From Gammaproteobacteria bacterium UBA1119 (GTDB lineage Bacteria > Pseudomonadota > Gammaproteobacteria > Pseudomonadales > Azotimanducaceae): DNA of 64,000 nt. The stretch covers positions 15,271 to 79,270 of the forward strand of contig DCBA01000003.1 in NCBI GenBank assembly GCA_002313255.1, written 5' to 3'. Shown piece by piece: positions 1 to 9,536 of the stretch. Each line of letters starts with the position of its first letter. The stretch's first letter is position 1. Both the position numbers and the translations under genes were made by a program. Under the pieces are notes generated by a model, which was not told the origin of the DNA, searched no databases, and was given only the letters and a program-made list of their open reading frames with translations.

Positions 1-641
1 CCACGAGTCAGCGGATTGTAGCTATAGCCACTGATGTCTTTTATTAATAGACCGGCATCTCGAACAGCGCTGGCGAGTTCGCTGGGCTTAATGAACTTAT
101 CGTAGTCGTGCGTTCCACGCGGTAAAAGATTCAGAACATACTCGGCACCAAGGACAGCCATCACGTAAGCCTTCGCATTACGATTAATTGTCGATAGAAA
201 TACCATGCCGCCGGGACGAGTCAGCTTGGCAAGTGCCCAAACAGTAGAACGATAGTCAGGTACGTGTTCTAGCATCTCCAACGAGGCCACTACGTCAAAT
301 GATTCAGGTTCTACTTCGGCAAAAGATTCCGCGGTGGTTTCTAAGTATCGGATCTTTTCGCCCATTTGGGTCTCGATCGCGTGCAATCGAGCGACTTTCA
401 GCGGGCCAGACGCCACATCAATACCGGTCGTTACGGCGCCAAGTTCGGCGAGACTTTGCGTCAGGATTCCGCCACCACAGCCGACTTCTAGTACGCGAAG
501 ACCAGCCACCGCTGCCCTATCGTCGATATATTTCAGTCGCGTGCTGTTAATGTCATGTAACGGACGGAATTCGCCGTCGGGATCCCACCAACGATGTGCT
601 AGCGATTCGAATTTTTGGATTTCATTGGGGTCGACGTTCAT
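1..641 (-). CDS. ubiG: UbiG, ubiquinone O-methyltransferase (partial, runs off left edge)
   Basis: SAM-dependent O-methyltransferase that carries out both O-methylations of ubiquinone synthesis. The visible 213 codons start at ATG 641 and stay open to base 1, so the C-terminus is outside the window. Seen: N-terminus MNVDPNEIQKFESLAHRWWD, typical of UbiG; the SAM-binding loop LEVGCGGGIL at residues 51-60; SLEMLEHV and the INRN segment, both usual in this family. The start overlaps the stop of the upstream mtaD gene in an ATGA junction (638-641), so translation is probably coupled. The mtaD-ubiG order next to gyrA is known from Pseudomonas. Identification is very secure. Confidence 0.95.
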   Translation of the reverse strand, partial: MNVDPNEIQKFESLAHRWWDPDGEFRPLHDINSTRLKYIDDRAAVAGLRVLEVGCGGGILTQSLAELGAVTTGIDVASGPLKVARLHAIETQMGEKIRYLETTAESFAEVEPESFDVVASLEMLEHVPDYRSTVWALAKLTRPGGMVFLSTINRNAKAYVMAVLGAEYVLNLLPRGTHDYDKFIKPSELASAVRDAGLLIKDISGYSYNPLTR

Positions 642-1957
642 ATTGAAATCTTGTCGCGCCACGTTTGAGCTATGGCGATAACTTCGTTGACATCGAGACC
701 TTTGTAGGATCCGTTTTCGTATAGGAGTCTCCCTTCAACCCAGGTGTGGCTGACCTGGTTGGCGGCAGATGTATGGATGAGTTGGGCATGGGCATCAAAC
801 AAAGGTTGAAGACTCGGGCTGTCGATGTCTATTGCGATTAAATCGGCCGCTTTGCCCGGCTCGATTGATCCGATTTCAGCTTCCAACCCCAGTGCTCGTG
901 CTCCACCCAACGTTGCGGATTCAAGGATTTGGTCAGAGCGGACACGAGACGGCTTCTCGTTACCGTAGTTTGCGAGTAGCGCAGCGAGGCGAGCTTCGCC
1001 CAACAGATCAAGGGCGTTATTTGAAGCCGCTCCATCGGTACCTACGGCTACTGTGATGCCCGCCGCGTAAAGTTCAGCGATCGGGCACGTACCGCTGTTG
1101 AGCTTTAGATTGGAATAAGGACAGTGAATCACTTTGACGCCACGTTCGGCGATACGTTGAATTTCTTCTTGAGTCAGAGTCGTCATGTGGACGGCCTGCA
1201 ATTCTGGTACCAGCATTCCGTGCTGGTCTAAGTACTCAATCCAGGAGCAGCCTAATTTCTCGTGGGCCTTACGTACTTCCTGTGGCGTTTCATGAATATG
1301 CATTTGGACGGGGATGCCAATTTCAGCCGCCAGCGTGAATACTCGGGTCAAGGTGTTTTTCGCCACGGAATAGGCTGCGTGTGGGCCAAACGCTGGATGA
1401 ATGGTTTTAGCACTTCGATAGCTATCGTTAAGCTCCACCCCTCGATGGATGCATTCGTCCGCTGTATTCGAATATGGATTGCGTTGCTCTATTACGGGGA
1501 ATGCAATCTGGGCGCGAAAGCCCAATTCGGCGGCAATGGCCGCGGTCACTTCGGGGAAGTAGTACATGTCGCTGGCGGTGGTTATTCCACGGCTCACCAT
1601 TTCGGCGATCGCTAGTCGTGTTCCGGCCGCGACGAAGTCCCGGGAAACGATTTGGGTTTCCAGTGGCCAGATCACCTCGCGTAACCAGGTGTCGAGAAGG
1701 TGGCCTTCTCCTAAACCGCGCATTAAAGACATCGCGAGATGTCCGTGTGCATTTATTAAGCCGGGCATCACGATGTGATGTCCCAAGTCGATTCGTGCAG
1801 CTTCAGGATGATTCTTCAGTAGAGAGCGATTCGAGTCGACTGCAAGAATACGACCGTTTTCTACAACAACACCGTGGTCATCTAAAACCGTGTTCGAAGG
1901 CGAGATAGGTAATAAATGTCGTGCGAGAAGTAGTGTTTTAACAGTCAGATCTGGCAT
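638..1957 (-). CDS. mtaD: 5-methylthioadenosine/S-adenosylhomocysteine deaminase
   Basis: Zinc amidohydrolase that deaminates methylthioadenosine, S-adenosylhomocysteine or adenosine in purine and methionine salvage. The 439-residue protein has the family layout: a small beta domain, then the first metal motif H71-G-H73 in the segment PGLINAHGHLAMSLMRG, the central HIHETP motif, the VHMT histidine, and the C-terminal GTDGAASNNALDLL motif with the metal-binding Asp. The length is normal. It is divergent from gyrA (144-base gap) and overlaps ubiG by 4 bases downstream. Other amidohydrolases such as guanine or hydroxyatrazine deaminases share these motifs, but the neighbourhood (ubiG, gyrA) favours MtaD. 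Confidence 0.9.
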   Translation of the reverse strand: MPDLTVKTLLLARHLLPISPSNTVLDDHGVVVENGRILAVDSNRSLLKNHPEAARIDLGHHIVMPGLINAHGHLAMSLMRGLGEGHLLDTWLREVIWPLETQIVSRDFVAAGTRLAIAEMVSRGITTASDMYYFPEVTAAIAAELGFRAQIAFPVIEQRNPYSNTADECIHRGVELNDSYRSAKTIHPAFGPHAAYSVAKNTLTRVFTLAAEIGIPVQMHIHETPQEVRKAHEKLGCSWIEYLDQHGMLVPELQAVHMTTLTQEEIQRIAERGVKVIHCPYSNLKLNSGTCPIAELYAAGITVAVGTDGAASNNALDLLGEARLAALLANYGNEKPSRVRSDQILESATLGGARALGLEAEIGSIEPGKAADLIAIDIDSPSLQPLFDAHAQLIHTSAANQVSHTWVEGRLLYENGSYKGLDVNEVIAIAQTWRDKISI

Positions 1958-2101
1958 CTACGCGAGTATAGCGGAACGGTATTGCAAAACCGGTTAGAGG
2001 TTGAGCCAAAACCCCCAGAAGATGGTTTGAACATGGTAGAATCAACCTGTGCACGGCACCGTGATTTAACGACTGGATGACCACCTTGTTTCCTTCTTCT
2101 G

Positions 2102-4726
2102 ATGTCTGAAGACGAAAACTCGACAGAGTCGGAAAGTGGTTCCGGATCGGGCGGCGACGATGTCGTTGCTGGAGGGCTGCCCCCAGGGGGAGCAGAAATC
2201 TCTCCGGTAAATATCGAGGACGAACTGCGCGAGTCGTTTCTTGGTTACGCAATGAGCGTGATCGTTTCACGCGCACTGCCAGATATTCGGGACGGTCTTA
2301 AACCGGTTCACCGACGCGTACTGTTCGCCATGAGCGAACTGAATAACACCTATAACCGCAGCCCGATCAAAGGTGCGCGAGTATCCGGTGAAGTCATGGG
2401 GAAATATCACCCGCATGGTGATCTTTCTATATACGAAACCATTGTCCGTATGGCGCAGCCTTGGAACATGCGGTACATGCTCGTAGACGGCCAAGGCAAT
2501 TTCGGCTCGATTGACGGGGACCCTGCAGCGGCTTCCCGATATACCGAAGTTCGCATGACCCGTTTTGCCAGTGACTTATTGGCCGACCTGGATATGCAAA
2601 CGGTCGAATTTGAAGACAATTACGATGAGACGCTGACAATGCCGTCGGTGCTGCCAACACGGGTGCCAAACTTACTCGTTAACGGGTCGACCGGCATTGC
2701 GGTTGGGATGGCGACCAATATCCCGCCTCATAATTTGCGCGAAGTGGTTGACGGCTGTTTAGCACTGCTTGAAAACCCGGAACTCTCTGTCGATTCGTTG
2801 ATGGAGCACGTTCATGGACCTGACTTTCCTACTGCTGGGATCATCAACGGACGTGCGGGAATCGTTCAGGCGTACAGAACAGGGCGCGGGCGCATATTCG
2901 TCAGAGCTCGCGCCAAAGTCGAAGGTAAAGACACTGGCAAAGAATCGATCATCGTCACGGAAGTTCCGTACCAGTTAACCACCAGAAAATTGATCGAACG
3001 GATAGCCGAGCTCGTAAAAGATAAAAGGGTTGAGGGCATCACCGAGATTCGCGATGAGTCCGATAGGGATGGCCTGAGAATTGTTATCGAACTACGGCGT
3101 GGCGAACCGGGCGAAGTCGTTCTAAACAATCTATACGCCCAAACTCAGATGCAGTCTGTATTCGGAATTAACTGTCAAGCGATCGTTGATGGACGACCGA
3201 AACAGGTTAATTTGAAGGAAATGTTGGAGGCGTTTCTAGGGCACCGTCGCGAGGTGATTACACGTCGGACGCTATTCCTGCTGCGGCGGGCGCGCCAACG
3301 CGGGCATCTTCTCGAGGGCCAGATTGTCGCACTAGAAAATATTGATGCCGTCGTCGAGCTAATTCGGAAATCGCAGAACGCGGCGGAGGCACGAGCGGCT
3401 TTGTTGGGCCGTGGTTGGGAGTCGGACACCATCGCGAAACTGATGGAGAAGGTCGGTCCAGACGCTTGTCGCCCTCTAGATCTCGACGATGCGTATGGGT
3501 TGCGCGGCGGCGTCTATAACCTATCCGAAGAACAAGCACAGTCGATTCTCGACATGCGACTTCATCGACTGACAGCGCTTGAGAAGAATCAATTGATTGA
3601 AGAATACGAAGGAATTCTTGCAGAAATCGAGGAGCTACAACAAATATTGGGCTCGAGTGATCGATTGCATGCCGTGATTCGGGACGAATTGCACGAGATT
3701 CGGGAAAATTACGGGGACGACCGTAGAACTGAAATTCTAAGCTCTCAATTGGATTTGACGGCGGAGGACCTGATAACCGAAGAAGACATGGTGGTGACTG
3801 TATCTCATCAGGGGTATGCCAAGACTCAGCCTCTCGAGGTATATCAAGCTCAGCGCCGTGGTGGGCGGGGACGTATGGCGACAACGGTGAACGATGAGGA
3901 CTTTGTCGAGCATCTAGTTATAGCGAATAGTCACGAAACCCTTCTTTGTTTCTCGAACGCTGGAAAAGTTTACTGGTTGAAGGTCTATCAAATACCGCAA
4001 GGGAGTCGAGGTGCAAAGGGTCGGCCGCTCATCAATATGTTGCCGCTCGAAGATGGCGAGCGCATTACCGCCATACAGCCTGTTGGCGATTTCGATGACG
4101 ATTCTTTCGTTTTCATGGCGACGGCGAACGGCACGGTCAAGAAAACGCCGCTGGAACAATTTTCGCGCCCGAGACCAAGTGGCTTGATTGCTTTGGAGCT
4201 GGAAGATGGCAACACGCTCGTCGGCGTATCGATGACGGATGGGCACCGTGACATCTTGCTGGTTTCGAGTGTGGGTAAAGCGGTCCGTTTCAAAGAGTCA
4301 GATGTACGTGCAGTGGGTCGAACGGCCCGCGGTGTACGGGGGATTCGGTTATTGGCCGACCAGCACCTAATTTCTCTTATTGTTCCTGAGGATGGCGGGT
4401 ACATGTTGACCGCTGCCGAGTTTGGATACGGCAAGCGTACCTTGCTCAGCGAGTTCCCGGTGAGAGGCCGTGGGACGCAAGGTGTTATAGCTATTCAGAC
4501 TTCGAAACGAAACGGGGATGTCGTTGGCGCTCGACAGGTATTTGAGGGCGACGAGATCATGTTGATAAGTGACCAAGGAACGCTCGTTCGAACGTCAGTC
4601 GACGAAATTTCTGTGGTCGGTCGAAATACCCAGGGTGTTCGACTCATTGCTTTACGCGATACCGAAAAGTTAGTAGGACTCGAGCGCATTGTCGAAACCG
4701 ATTCGAGCACGCTAGCCGAGCAGTAA
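2102..4726 (+). CDS. gyrA: DNA gyrase subunit A
   Basis: Breaks and rejoins DNA in the A2B2 gyrase complex that adds negative supercoils. The 874 residues have the standard order: winged-helix/tower/coiled-coil breakage-reunion domain, then the six-bladed C-terminal beta-pinwheel with the GyrA-box region (QRRGGRGR). The catalytic tyrosine is Tyr147 in AASRYTEVR, offset by 25 from E. coli Tyr122. ATG 2102 is the first possible start after an in-frame stop at 2078-2080. The protein has an acidic, Ser/Gly-rich N-terminal extension of about 25 residues before the conserved [11 protein letters not shown]. In the quinolone region, [10 protein letters not shown] gives Leu108 and Glu112 where E. coli has Ser83 and Asp87. 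No clear Shine-Dalgarno site precedes the start. Confidence 0.97.
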   Translation: MSEDENSTESESGSGSGGDDVVAGGLPPGGAEISPVNIEDELRESFLGYAMSVIVSRALPDIRDGLKPVHRRVLFAMSELNNTYNRSPIKGARVSGEVMGKYHPHGDLSIYETIVRMAQPWNMRYMLVDGQGNFGSIDGDPAAASRYTEVRMTRFASDLLADLDMQTVEFEDNYDETLTMPSVLPTRVPNLLVNGSTGIAVGMATNIPPHNLREVVDGCLALLENPELSVDSLMEHVHGPDFPTAGIINGRAGIVQAYRTGRGRIFVRARAKVEGKDTGKESIIVTEVPYQLTTRKLIERIAELVKDKRVEGITEIRDESDRDGLRIVIELRRGEPGEVVLNNLYAQTQMQSVFGINCQAIVDGRPKQVNLKEMLEAFLGHRREVITRRTLFLLRRARQRGHLLEGQIVALENIDAVVELIRKSQNAAEARAALLGRGWESDTIAKLMEKVGPDACRPLDLDDAYGLRGGVYNLSEEQAQSILDMRLHRLTALEKNQLIEEYEGILAEIEELQQILGSSDRLHAVIRDELHEIRENYGDDRRTEILSSQLDLTAEDLITEEDMVVTVSHQGYAKTQPLEVYQAQRRGGRGRMATTVNDEDFVEHLVIANSHETLLCFSNAGKVYWLKVYQIPQGSRGAKGRPLINMLPLEDGERITAIQPVGDFDDDSFVFMATANGTVKKTPLEQFSRPRPSGLIALELEDGNTLVGVSMTDGHRDILLVSSVGKAVRFKESDVRAVGRTARGVRGIRLLADQHLISLIVPEDGGYMLTAAEFGYGKRTLLSEFPVRGRGTQGVIAIQTSKRNGDVVGARQVFEGDEIMLISDQGTLVRTSVDEISVVGRNTQGVRLIALRDTEKLVGLERIVETDSSTLAEQ

Positions 4727-4761
4727 TCGTCCCAGGCCGGCCTCATCAGATCGCCCCAACC

Positions 4762-5844
4762 ATGAGCAATATATTTAATTTTTCTGCGGGTCCGTCCTCC
4801 CTGCCTCCATCGGTGATGGAGCGCGCCCGCCAAGAGTTTCGTGACTACGGTGGACTTGGCGTATCGGTGATGGAAATTAGCCACCGATCTCACGAGTTTG
4901 TACAGATTGCCGAGCGGGCTGAAGCGGATCTCCGTGAATTACTAGATCTCAACGATGATTATTACGTCTTGTTCTTACATGGTGGTGCGAGCATGCAATT
5001 TGCGATGGTGCCACTGAACTTGGCGCGTATTTCGGACACCGTAGACTACGTTGATACTGGAGCCTGGTCGACGAAAGCCATTAGCGAAGCCAAACGTTTA
5101 ACGCGAGTAAATGTTGCGGCGACATCTAGGGATCATGATTACGATCGCGTTCCTGGTTTTCGCGACTGGAGGCTCTCCAAATCTGCGCGCTATGTTCATC
5201 TGACCTCAAACGAAACCATCGGCGGCGTGCAATTCCACGAATTCCCAGATACGGGTGATGTACCGTTGGTCGCTGATATGTCCTCCGATTTTCTGTCTCG
5301 CCCAGTCGATGCTCGCCGATTTGGACTTATATACGCAGGCGCTCAGAAGAATGTGGGTCCGGCCGGTCTATGCATCGTTGTTATACGTAAGGATCTTTGC
5401 GGAAAAGACCGCAAACACACGCCAAGCTTGCTTAGTTATGGCGTTCTTGCGCAACACAAATCAATGTTCAATACGCCACCAACGTACAATTGGTATTTGG
5501 CAGGCTTAGTTCTTGATTGGTTGAAACGTGAAGGCGGTTTGCAAGCGATGGAGATTCGTAATCGCCGAAAGGCAGAAAAGCTCTACGCGGCGATCGATAG
5601 GAGTGATTTGTATCATTCACCCGTGCAACGTTCTCACCGATCGATCATGAACGTACCGTTCACTTTGTTGGAGTCTGAACTGGAAGATCGCTTCTTAAAG
5701 GTGGCCAAGACGAGGGGGCTCCTCAATCTAAAAGGACACCGAAGTGTGGGTGGCATGCGGGCAAGCCTCTACAACGCAATTAACGAAGAAGCCGTGGACG
5801 CGCTGATCGAACATATGGAAAGTTTCGAAAAGGCCACACGGTAG
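4762..5844 (+). CDS. serC: Phosphoserine aminotransferase
   Basis: PLP enzyme of serine synthesis (3-phosphohydroxypyruvate to phosphoserine), also used in pyridoxal phosphate synthesis. The 360 residues match the family length. The N-terminus NIFNFSAGPSSLP is the SerC signature. The PLP-binding lysine lies in the segment YAGAQKNVGPAG. HGGASMQFAM and the C-terminal GHRSVGGMRASLYNA segment are also family hallmarks. It follows gyrA by 35 bases and precedes pheA by 7, in the gyrA-serC-pheA order of pseudomonads. Identification is secure. Confidence 0.97.
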   Translation: MSNIFNFSAGPSSLPPSVMERARQEFRDYGGLGVSVMEISHRSHEFVQIAERAEADLRELLDLNDDYYVLFLHGGASMQFAMVPLNLARISDTVDYVDTGAWSTKAISEAKRLTRVNVAATSRDHDYDRVPGFRDWRLSKSARYVHLTSNETIGGVQFHEFPDTGDVPLVADMSSDFLSRPVDARRFGLIYAGAQKNVGPAGLCIVVIRKDLCGKDRKHTPSLLSYGVLAQHKSMFNTPPTYNWYLAGLVLDWLKREGGLQAMEIRNRRKAEKLYAAIDRSDLYHSPVQRSHRSIMNVPFTLLESELEDRFLKVAKTRGLLNLKGHRSVGGMRASLYNAINEEAVDALIEHMESFEKATR

Positions 5845-5851
5845 AACGAAA

Positions 5852-6946
5852 ATGGACGAGAAAGCACTTAAGGGATTGCGGGACCAAATTGATGCGATCG
5901 ACCGCCAGTTAAGAGGTTTGCTTAACGAACGCGCGGCTTGTGCACTAAAGGTTGCGGATATTAAGAGTGCAAGTGAACGGGTGGCGACCACTTCGTTCTA
6001 TCGTCCCGAACGGGAAGCGCAGATTATTGAACGTCTCCGAACTGAAAATGAGGGACCACTTTCGGATGATTCTGTCGAGAGACTCTTCAGAGAGATCATT
6101 TCCTGCTGCCTCTCGCTTGAGCAGCCGATAAAGATTGCGTATTTGGGGCCGCCCGGCACATACACAGAAGCCGCGACGATCAGGCAATTTGGTCACTTCG
6201 CAACAACCAGTCCAGTGAGTTCCATTGATGAGGTTTTTCGTGAAGTCGAATCAGGCGACGCTCATTATGGAGTCGTTCCGGTAGAAAACAGTACAGAAGG
6301 TATGGTCAACCATACGCTCGACTGTTTTATGGCGACGTCGCTTAATATCTGCGCCGAAGTAGAGCTACCCATTCATCACGCACTGTTGGCACGCAGGGGA
6401 ACCGTTCAAGATGAGATTGATTGCGTGTATTCGCACGAGCAATCCTTGGCTCAATGTAGAAGGTGGCTAGACACCCATCTTCCTCACGTCGAGCGTAGGC
6501 CAGTTGCTAGTAATGCTGAGGCGGCAAAGCTAGCGGGGGAATTAGAGCGGAGCGCAGCGATTGCTGGCGAAATAGCGGGGGATAGCTATGGCCTCGTCGT
6601 CTTACACCGGAATATTGAAGACTTAGCAGATAACACGACACGATTCATTGTCATAGGCGACCAGAATGTTGGGCCGAGCGGGCACGACAAAACATCCATT
6701 CTTGTTTCCACCCGTGACGAACCAGGTGCTTTGTATAAAGTTCTCGAACCATTCCACCGCAGTGGGATTAGCCTTTCCCGAATTGAAACGAGGCCAGCAC
6801 GATCGAGTAACTGGAGCTATGTATTTTTCATCGATTTCGACGGACATCAGTCGTCAGTAGAAATAGCTACCGTACTTGAAGAAATCCGATCGGTTGCTTT
6901 GGACGTTCGTTCGCTGGGATCGTATCCACAAGCCGTGGGACGATAA
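5852..6946 (+). CDS. pheA: Bifunctional chorismate mutase/prephenate dehydratase (P-protein)
   Basis: Converts chorismate to prephenate and then to phenylpyruvate for phenylalanine synthesis. Three domains are visible in 364 residues. First, an AroQ-type chorismate mutase helix bundle (about 1-90: LRDQIDAIDRQLRGLLNER). Second, a prephenate dehydratase domain (about 93-270: AYLGPPGTYTEAA, VVPVENSTEGMVNHTLD, and the catalytic Thr-Arg-Phe in DNTTRFIVIG). Third, a C-terminal ACT domain (about 277-355: DEPGALYKVLEPF, LSRIETRP) for phenylalanine feedback control. The stop overlaps the hisC start as TAATG. This is the same bifunctional form found at this locus in Pseudomonas. Confidence 0.97.
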   Translation: MDEKALKGLRDQIDAIDRQLRGLLNERAACALKVADIKSASERVATTSFYRPEREAQIIERLRTENEGPLSDDSVERLFREIISCCLSLEQPIKIAYLGPPGTYTEAATIRQFGHFATTSPVSSIDEVFREVESGDAHYGVVPVENSTEGMVNHTLDCFMATSLNICAEVELPIHHALLARRGTVQDEIDCVYSHEQSLAQCRRWLDTHLPHVERRPVASNAEAAKLAGELERSAAIAGEIAGDSYGLVVLHRNIEDLADNTTRFIVIGDQNVGPSGHDKTSILVSTRDEPGALYKVLEPFHRSGISLSRIETRPARSSNWSYVFFIDFDGHQSSVEIATVLEEIRSVALDVRSLGSYPQAVGR

Positions 6947-8028
6947 TGGAGAACATTAATACTCGCGTGCTCGAGCTAGCGCCGTATCAACCCGGAAAGC
7001 CTCTGGAAGAACTTAGTCGCGAACTCGGAATTGGCGACGCGATTAAGCTTGCGAGTAATGAAAATCCGAGAGGACCTGGGCTTGGCGTGCGGCAAGCACT
7101 TGCCGATGCAATCACGGGTATATCAAGGTATCCCGACAGCACTGGGTATCGACTGAAACGTATTCTTGCTGATCGCTTGGACGTTGATGAGGCGCAAATA
7201 ACGTTGGGGAATGGTTCCAACGACGTTTTGGAGCTGGCGGCGCGGGTAGCCCTTTCGCCTGGATCGGTTGGAGTTGTTGATGAATATTGTTTCGTGGTGT
7301 ATCCGCTTGCGATAGCCGCAGCACACGGCAAGTTAACACGTGTATCGTCCGTAGATTGGGGACACGATTTGGATGAGATGGCGACCGCGATCGACGCGGC
7401 AACGCGGATCGTATACATAGCGAATCCGAACAATCCGACCGGCACTTGGGTCAACAAGAAGAGTTTAGAGAAATTTCTGAATCGGGTGCCGGAACGAGTA
7501 TGGGTGGTGCTGGATGAGGCCTATTTTGAATACGTTGATGGGAAGGACTATCCAGATGGCGTCAAGATGATCGTTGACTATCCGAACTTAATCGTAACCC
7601 GTACTTTTTCAAAAATTCATGGCTTGGCCGCATTGCGTATTGGCTACAGTGTTACTTCTAGCGACTTTGCCGATCTAATGAATCGGATTCGCCAGCCGTT
7701 CAACGTCAACACACTTGCTTTGGCTGCCGCAGAGGCTGCGTTAGCCGATGATGATTACATCAACGCGAGCCGGCGGCTGAACACCAGAGGTATGGATTAC
7801 GTGGTCAAAGGTCTCGGCAAACTGGGATTCTCCGTTATTCCTTCGGCTGGGAATTTTGTTAGTTTTGAGAGTGGGCTGGCTTCCCGTAGGATTTATGAAG
7901 CCCTTCTTCAGCGCGGTGTCATCGTACGTCCCCTAGGGAATTACGGTATGAACGAACACTTACGCGTCACCGTTGGGTTACCCGACGAGAATGAGCGCTT
8001 TCTTGAAGCGCTAAGTCAGATTATTTGA
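6946..8028 (+). CDS. hisC: Histidinol-phosphate/aromatic aminotransferase
   Basis: Class I PLP aminotransferase of the HisC family, 360 residues. Seen: ANPNNPTGTW, the Asp-containing DEAYFEYVDG, and the PLP lysine in RTFSKIHGLAALRIGY. At this locus (pheA-hisC-tyrA) the pseudomonad paralogue is hisC2. The position between phenylalanine and tyrosine genes suggests that it works on aromatic keto acids or prephenate as well as, or instead of, imidazole acetol phosphate. That is inference from context. It overlaps pheA by one base and tyrA by four. Confidence 0.93.
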   Translation: MENINTRVLELAPYQPGKPLEELSRELGIGDAIKLASNENPRGPGLGVRQALADAITGISRYPDSTGYRLKRILADRLDVDEAQITLGNGSNDVLELAARVALSPGSVGVVDEYCFVVYPLAIAAAHGKLTRVSSVDWGHDLDEMATAIDAATRIVYIANPNNPTGTWVNKKSLEKFLNRVPERVWVVLDEAYFEYVDGKDYPDGVKMIVDYPNLIVTRTFSKIHGLAALRIGYSVTSSDFADLMNRIRQPFNVNTLALAAAEAALADDDYINASRRLNTRGMDYVVKGLGKLGFSVIPSAGNFVSFESGLASRRIYEALLQRGVIVRPLGNYGMNEHLRVTVGLPDENERFLEALSQII

Positions 8029-8846
8029 GCACGCTCGTTGTAATTGGTACCGGATTGATTGGCGCCTCGTTCGCACTCGCTGCCAAGAGAGCTCAATTGG
8101 TCCAAACCGTGATTGGTTTGGACGTAGATGAAAGCGTGCTCGTCGAGGCGAAAAAGCTGGGTGTAATTGATCACATGAACGAAGTGACTCAACTGCCTGA
8201 TCTGGTTTGCGTGGCAGTTCCGACGCGTGCGATCGCCGATTCTGTGAATGATGCCCAGCGCAAATATGGTTCAAACGTCCCCATATTTGACACTGGTAGC
8301 GTTAAGGTTCCCGTAATTGAGGCCTTTGAATCCGTCCCCCCCAACTTTGTTCCATGTCATCCGATAGCGGGTTCCGACCGTCAAGGACCGGCTGCAGCAG
8401 ACGCCGACCTATTCCAAGATCGCGTTGTAATCATGACCCCTATGGAAAATACCGACGCGTCCGCCGCAGCAGTAGTCGAAAATGCTTGGTCGATAATTGG
8501 CGCTCGTGTGATAAGGCAAACTCCCTGGGAACACGATGACGATATGGCAACGGTTTCTCACCTTCCGCATCTTGTTGCCTTTGCATTGGTTGAACTCCTT
8601 GCAAACAGTGAAGTACGCCTCAGCGATCGAATTGGTGATGGGTTTCGAGATATGACTCGAATCGCCGGATCCGATCCAACGATTTGGAGGCACATATTGA
8701 TCGATAACGCGGGTCGTGTACGAAAGAAACTGGACGAACTGTTGCATGTTCTCGAAACCCTTCAAAACGCTGCCCAAAACGATCCCGAAGAATTGCAACG
8801 GATCTTGACGGGCATTAGCGATTATAGAAAGCGTTTGGATGGTTGA
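8025..8846 (+). CDS. tyrA: Prephenate dehydrogenase (stand-alone TyrA)
   Basis: NAD(P)-dependent oxidative decarboxylation of prephenate (or arogenate) in tyrosine synthesis. The 273 residues hold only the TyrA module. The Rossmann loop is GTGLIGASFALA; the catalytic His region is HPIAGSDRQGP; the helical C-terminal half has GDGFRDMTRIAGSDP. The only sensible start is TTG 8025, which overlaps the hisC stop as TTGA; the Rossmann fold begins four codons later. In Pseudomonas the gene at this position is a tyrA-aroA fusion of about 740 residues. Here the protein stops after TyrA and cmk begins within its last 8 bases, so the EPSP synthase part is missing from this locus. Confidence 0.93.
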   Translation: MSTLVVIGTGLIGASFALAAKRAQLVQTVIGLDVDESVLVEAKKLGVIDHMNEVTQLPDLVCVAVPTRAIADSVNDAQRKYGSNVPIFDTGSVKVPVIEAFESVPPNFVPCHPIAGSDRQGPAAADADLFQDRVVIMTPMENTDASAAAVVENAWSIIGARVIRQTPWEHDDDMATVSHLPHLVAFALVELLANSEVRLSDRIGDGFRDMTRIAGSDPTIWRHILIDNAGRVRKKLDELLHVLETLQNAAQNDPEELQRILTGISDYRKRLDG

Positions 8847-9525
8847 GCTAGCCCCGGTCATTTGTGTCGACGGACCGAGTGGGTCGGGCAAAGGCACGTT
8901 GGCGCAGGCGATAGCACGGAGACTTGGTTGGCACATTCTTGACAGTGGAAGTCTGTATCGCATTGTCGGCCTTCAAGCTCACTTACTGGGCATATCTGTT
9001 GAGGACGATAACGCGCTGGAACAGGTCGTAAAGTCCTTTGACATCCGTTTTGCGACTGAACGAAGTCCATTTTTGTTCGTGAACGGTAGAGATGTAACCG
9101 AAGCAATTCGTGGCGAGGAAGCGACCCGGTTTGCGAGTCTTGTCGCAAAAAGGGAAAAAGTACGGGCTGCCTTGTTAGTCCGCCAGAAGGAATTTCGTAA
9201 GCTGCCAGGATTGGTTGCCGACGGACGCGACATGGGTACGGCGGTTTTCCCAGACGCGAAACTGAAGATTTACTTGGATGCGAGCCCCGAAGAAAGGGCG
9301 CGAAGGCGATACGTCGAGTTGAAAGATAAGGGTCCGAATGTTAGCCTGCCCGACCTTTTTCAAAGCCTTAAAGAGCGGGATGTTCGGGATAAGACCAGGA
9401 GCGTTTCCCCGCTCAAAGTAGCTCCGGACGCATATGTTTTGGACAGCACGGGTCTTTCGATTGATGAGGTGTTAGAAAAGGCACTCGTGGCCGCTCACGG
9501 GAAAGGGCTACTGATTACCAACTGA
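8839..9525 (+). CDS. cmk: Cytidylate kinase
   Basis: Phosphorylates CMP and dCMP with ATP. The P-loop DGPSGSGKGTLAQ sits at residues 9-21. The CMP-binding LDSGSLYR and the DGRDMGT segment follow, then the lid region with RARRRYVEL. The length of 228 is normal. ATG 8839 lies inside the last codons of tyrA (8-base overlap), which points to coupled translation. rpsA follows after 11 bases, as in most gammaproteobacteria, where the rpsA promoters often lie inside cmk. Confidence 0.96.
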   Translation: MVELAPVICVDGPSGSGKGTLAQAIARRLGWHILDSGSLYRIVGLQAHLLGISVEDDNALEQVVKSFDIRFATERSPFLFVNGRDVTEAIRGEEATRFASLVAKREKVRAALLVRQKEFRKLPGLVADGRDMGTAVFPDAKLKIYLDASPEERARRRYVELKDKGPNVSLPDLFQSLKERDVRDKTRSVSPLKVAPDAYVLDSTGLSIDEVLEKALVAAHGKGLLITN

Positions 9526-9536
9526 GATAGGAAACT

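Noticed and set aside
2037-2042. TAGAAT as a -10 box for gyrA
   Set aside because: No acceptable -35 hexamer at 16-18 bases upstream; not enough for a promoter call.
3258-3884. 208-codon open frame antisense to gyrA
   Set aside because: No domain, Arg/Pro-rich composition typical of a shadow frame, and the plus strand is a secure gyrA.
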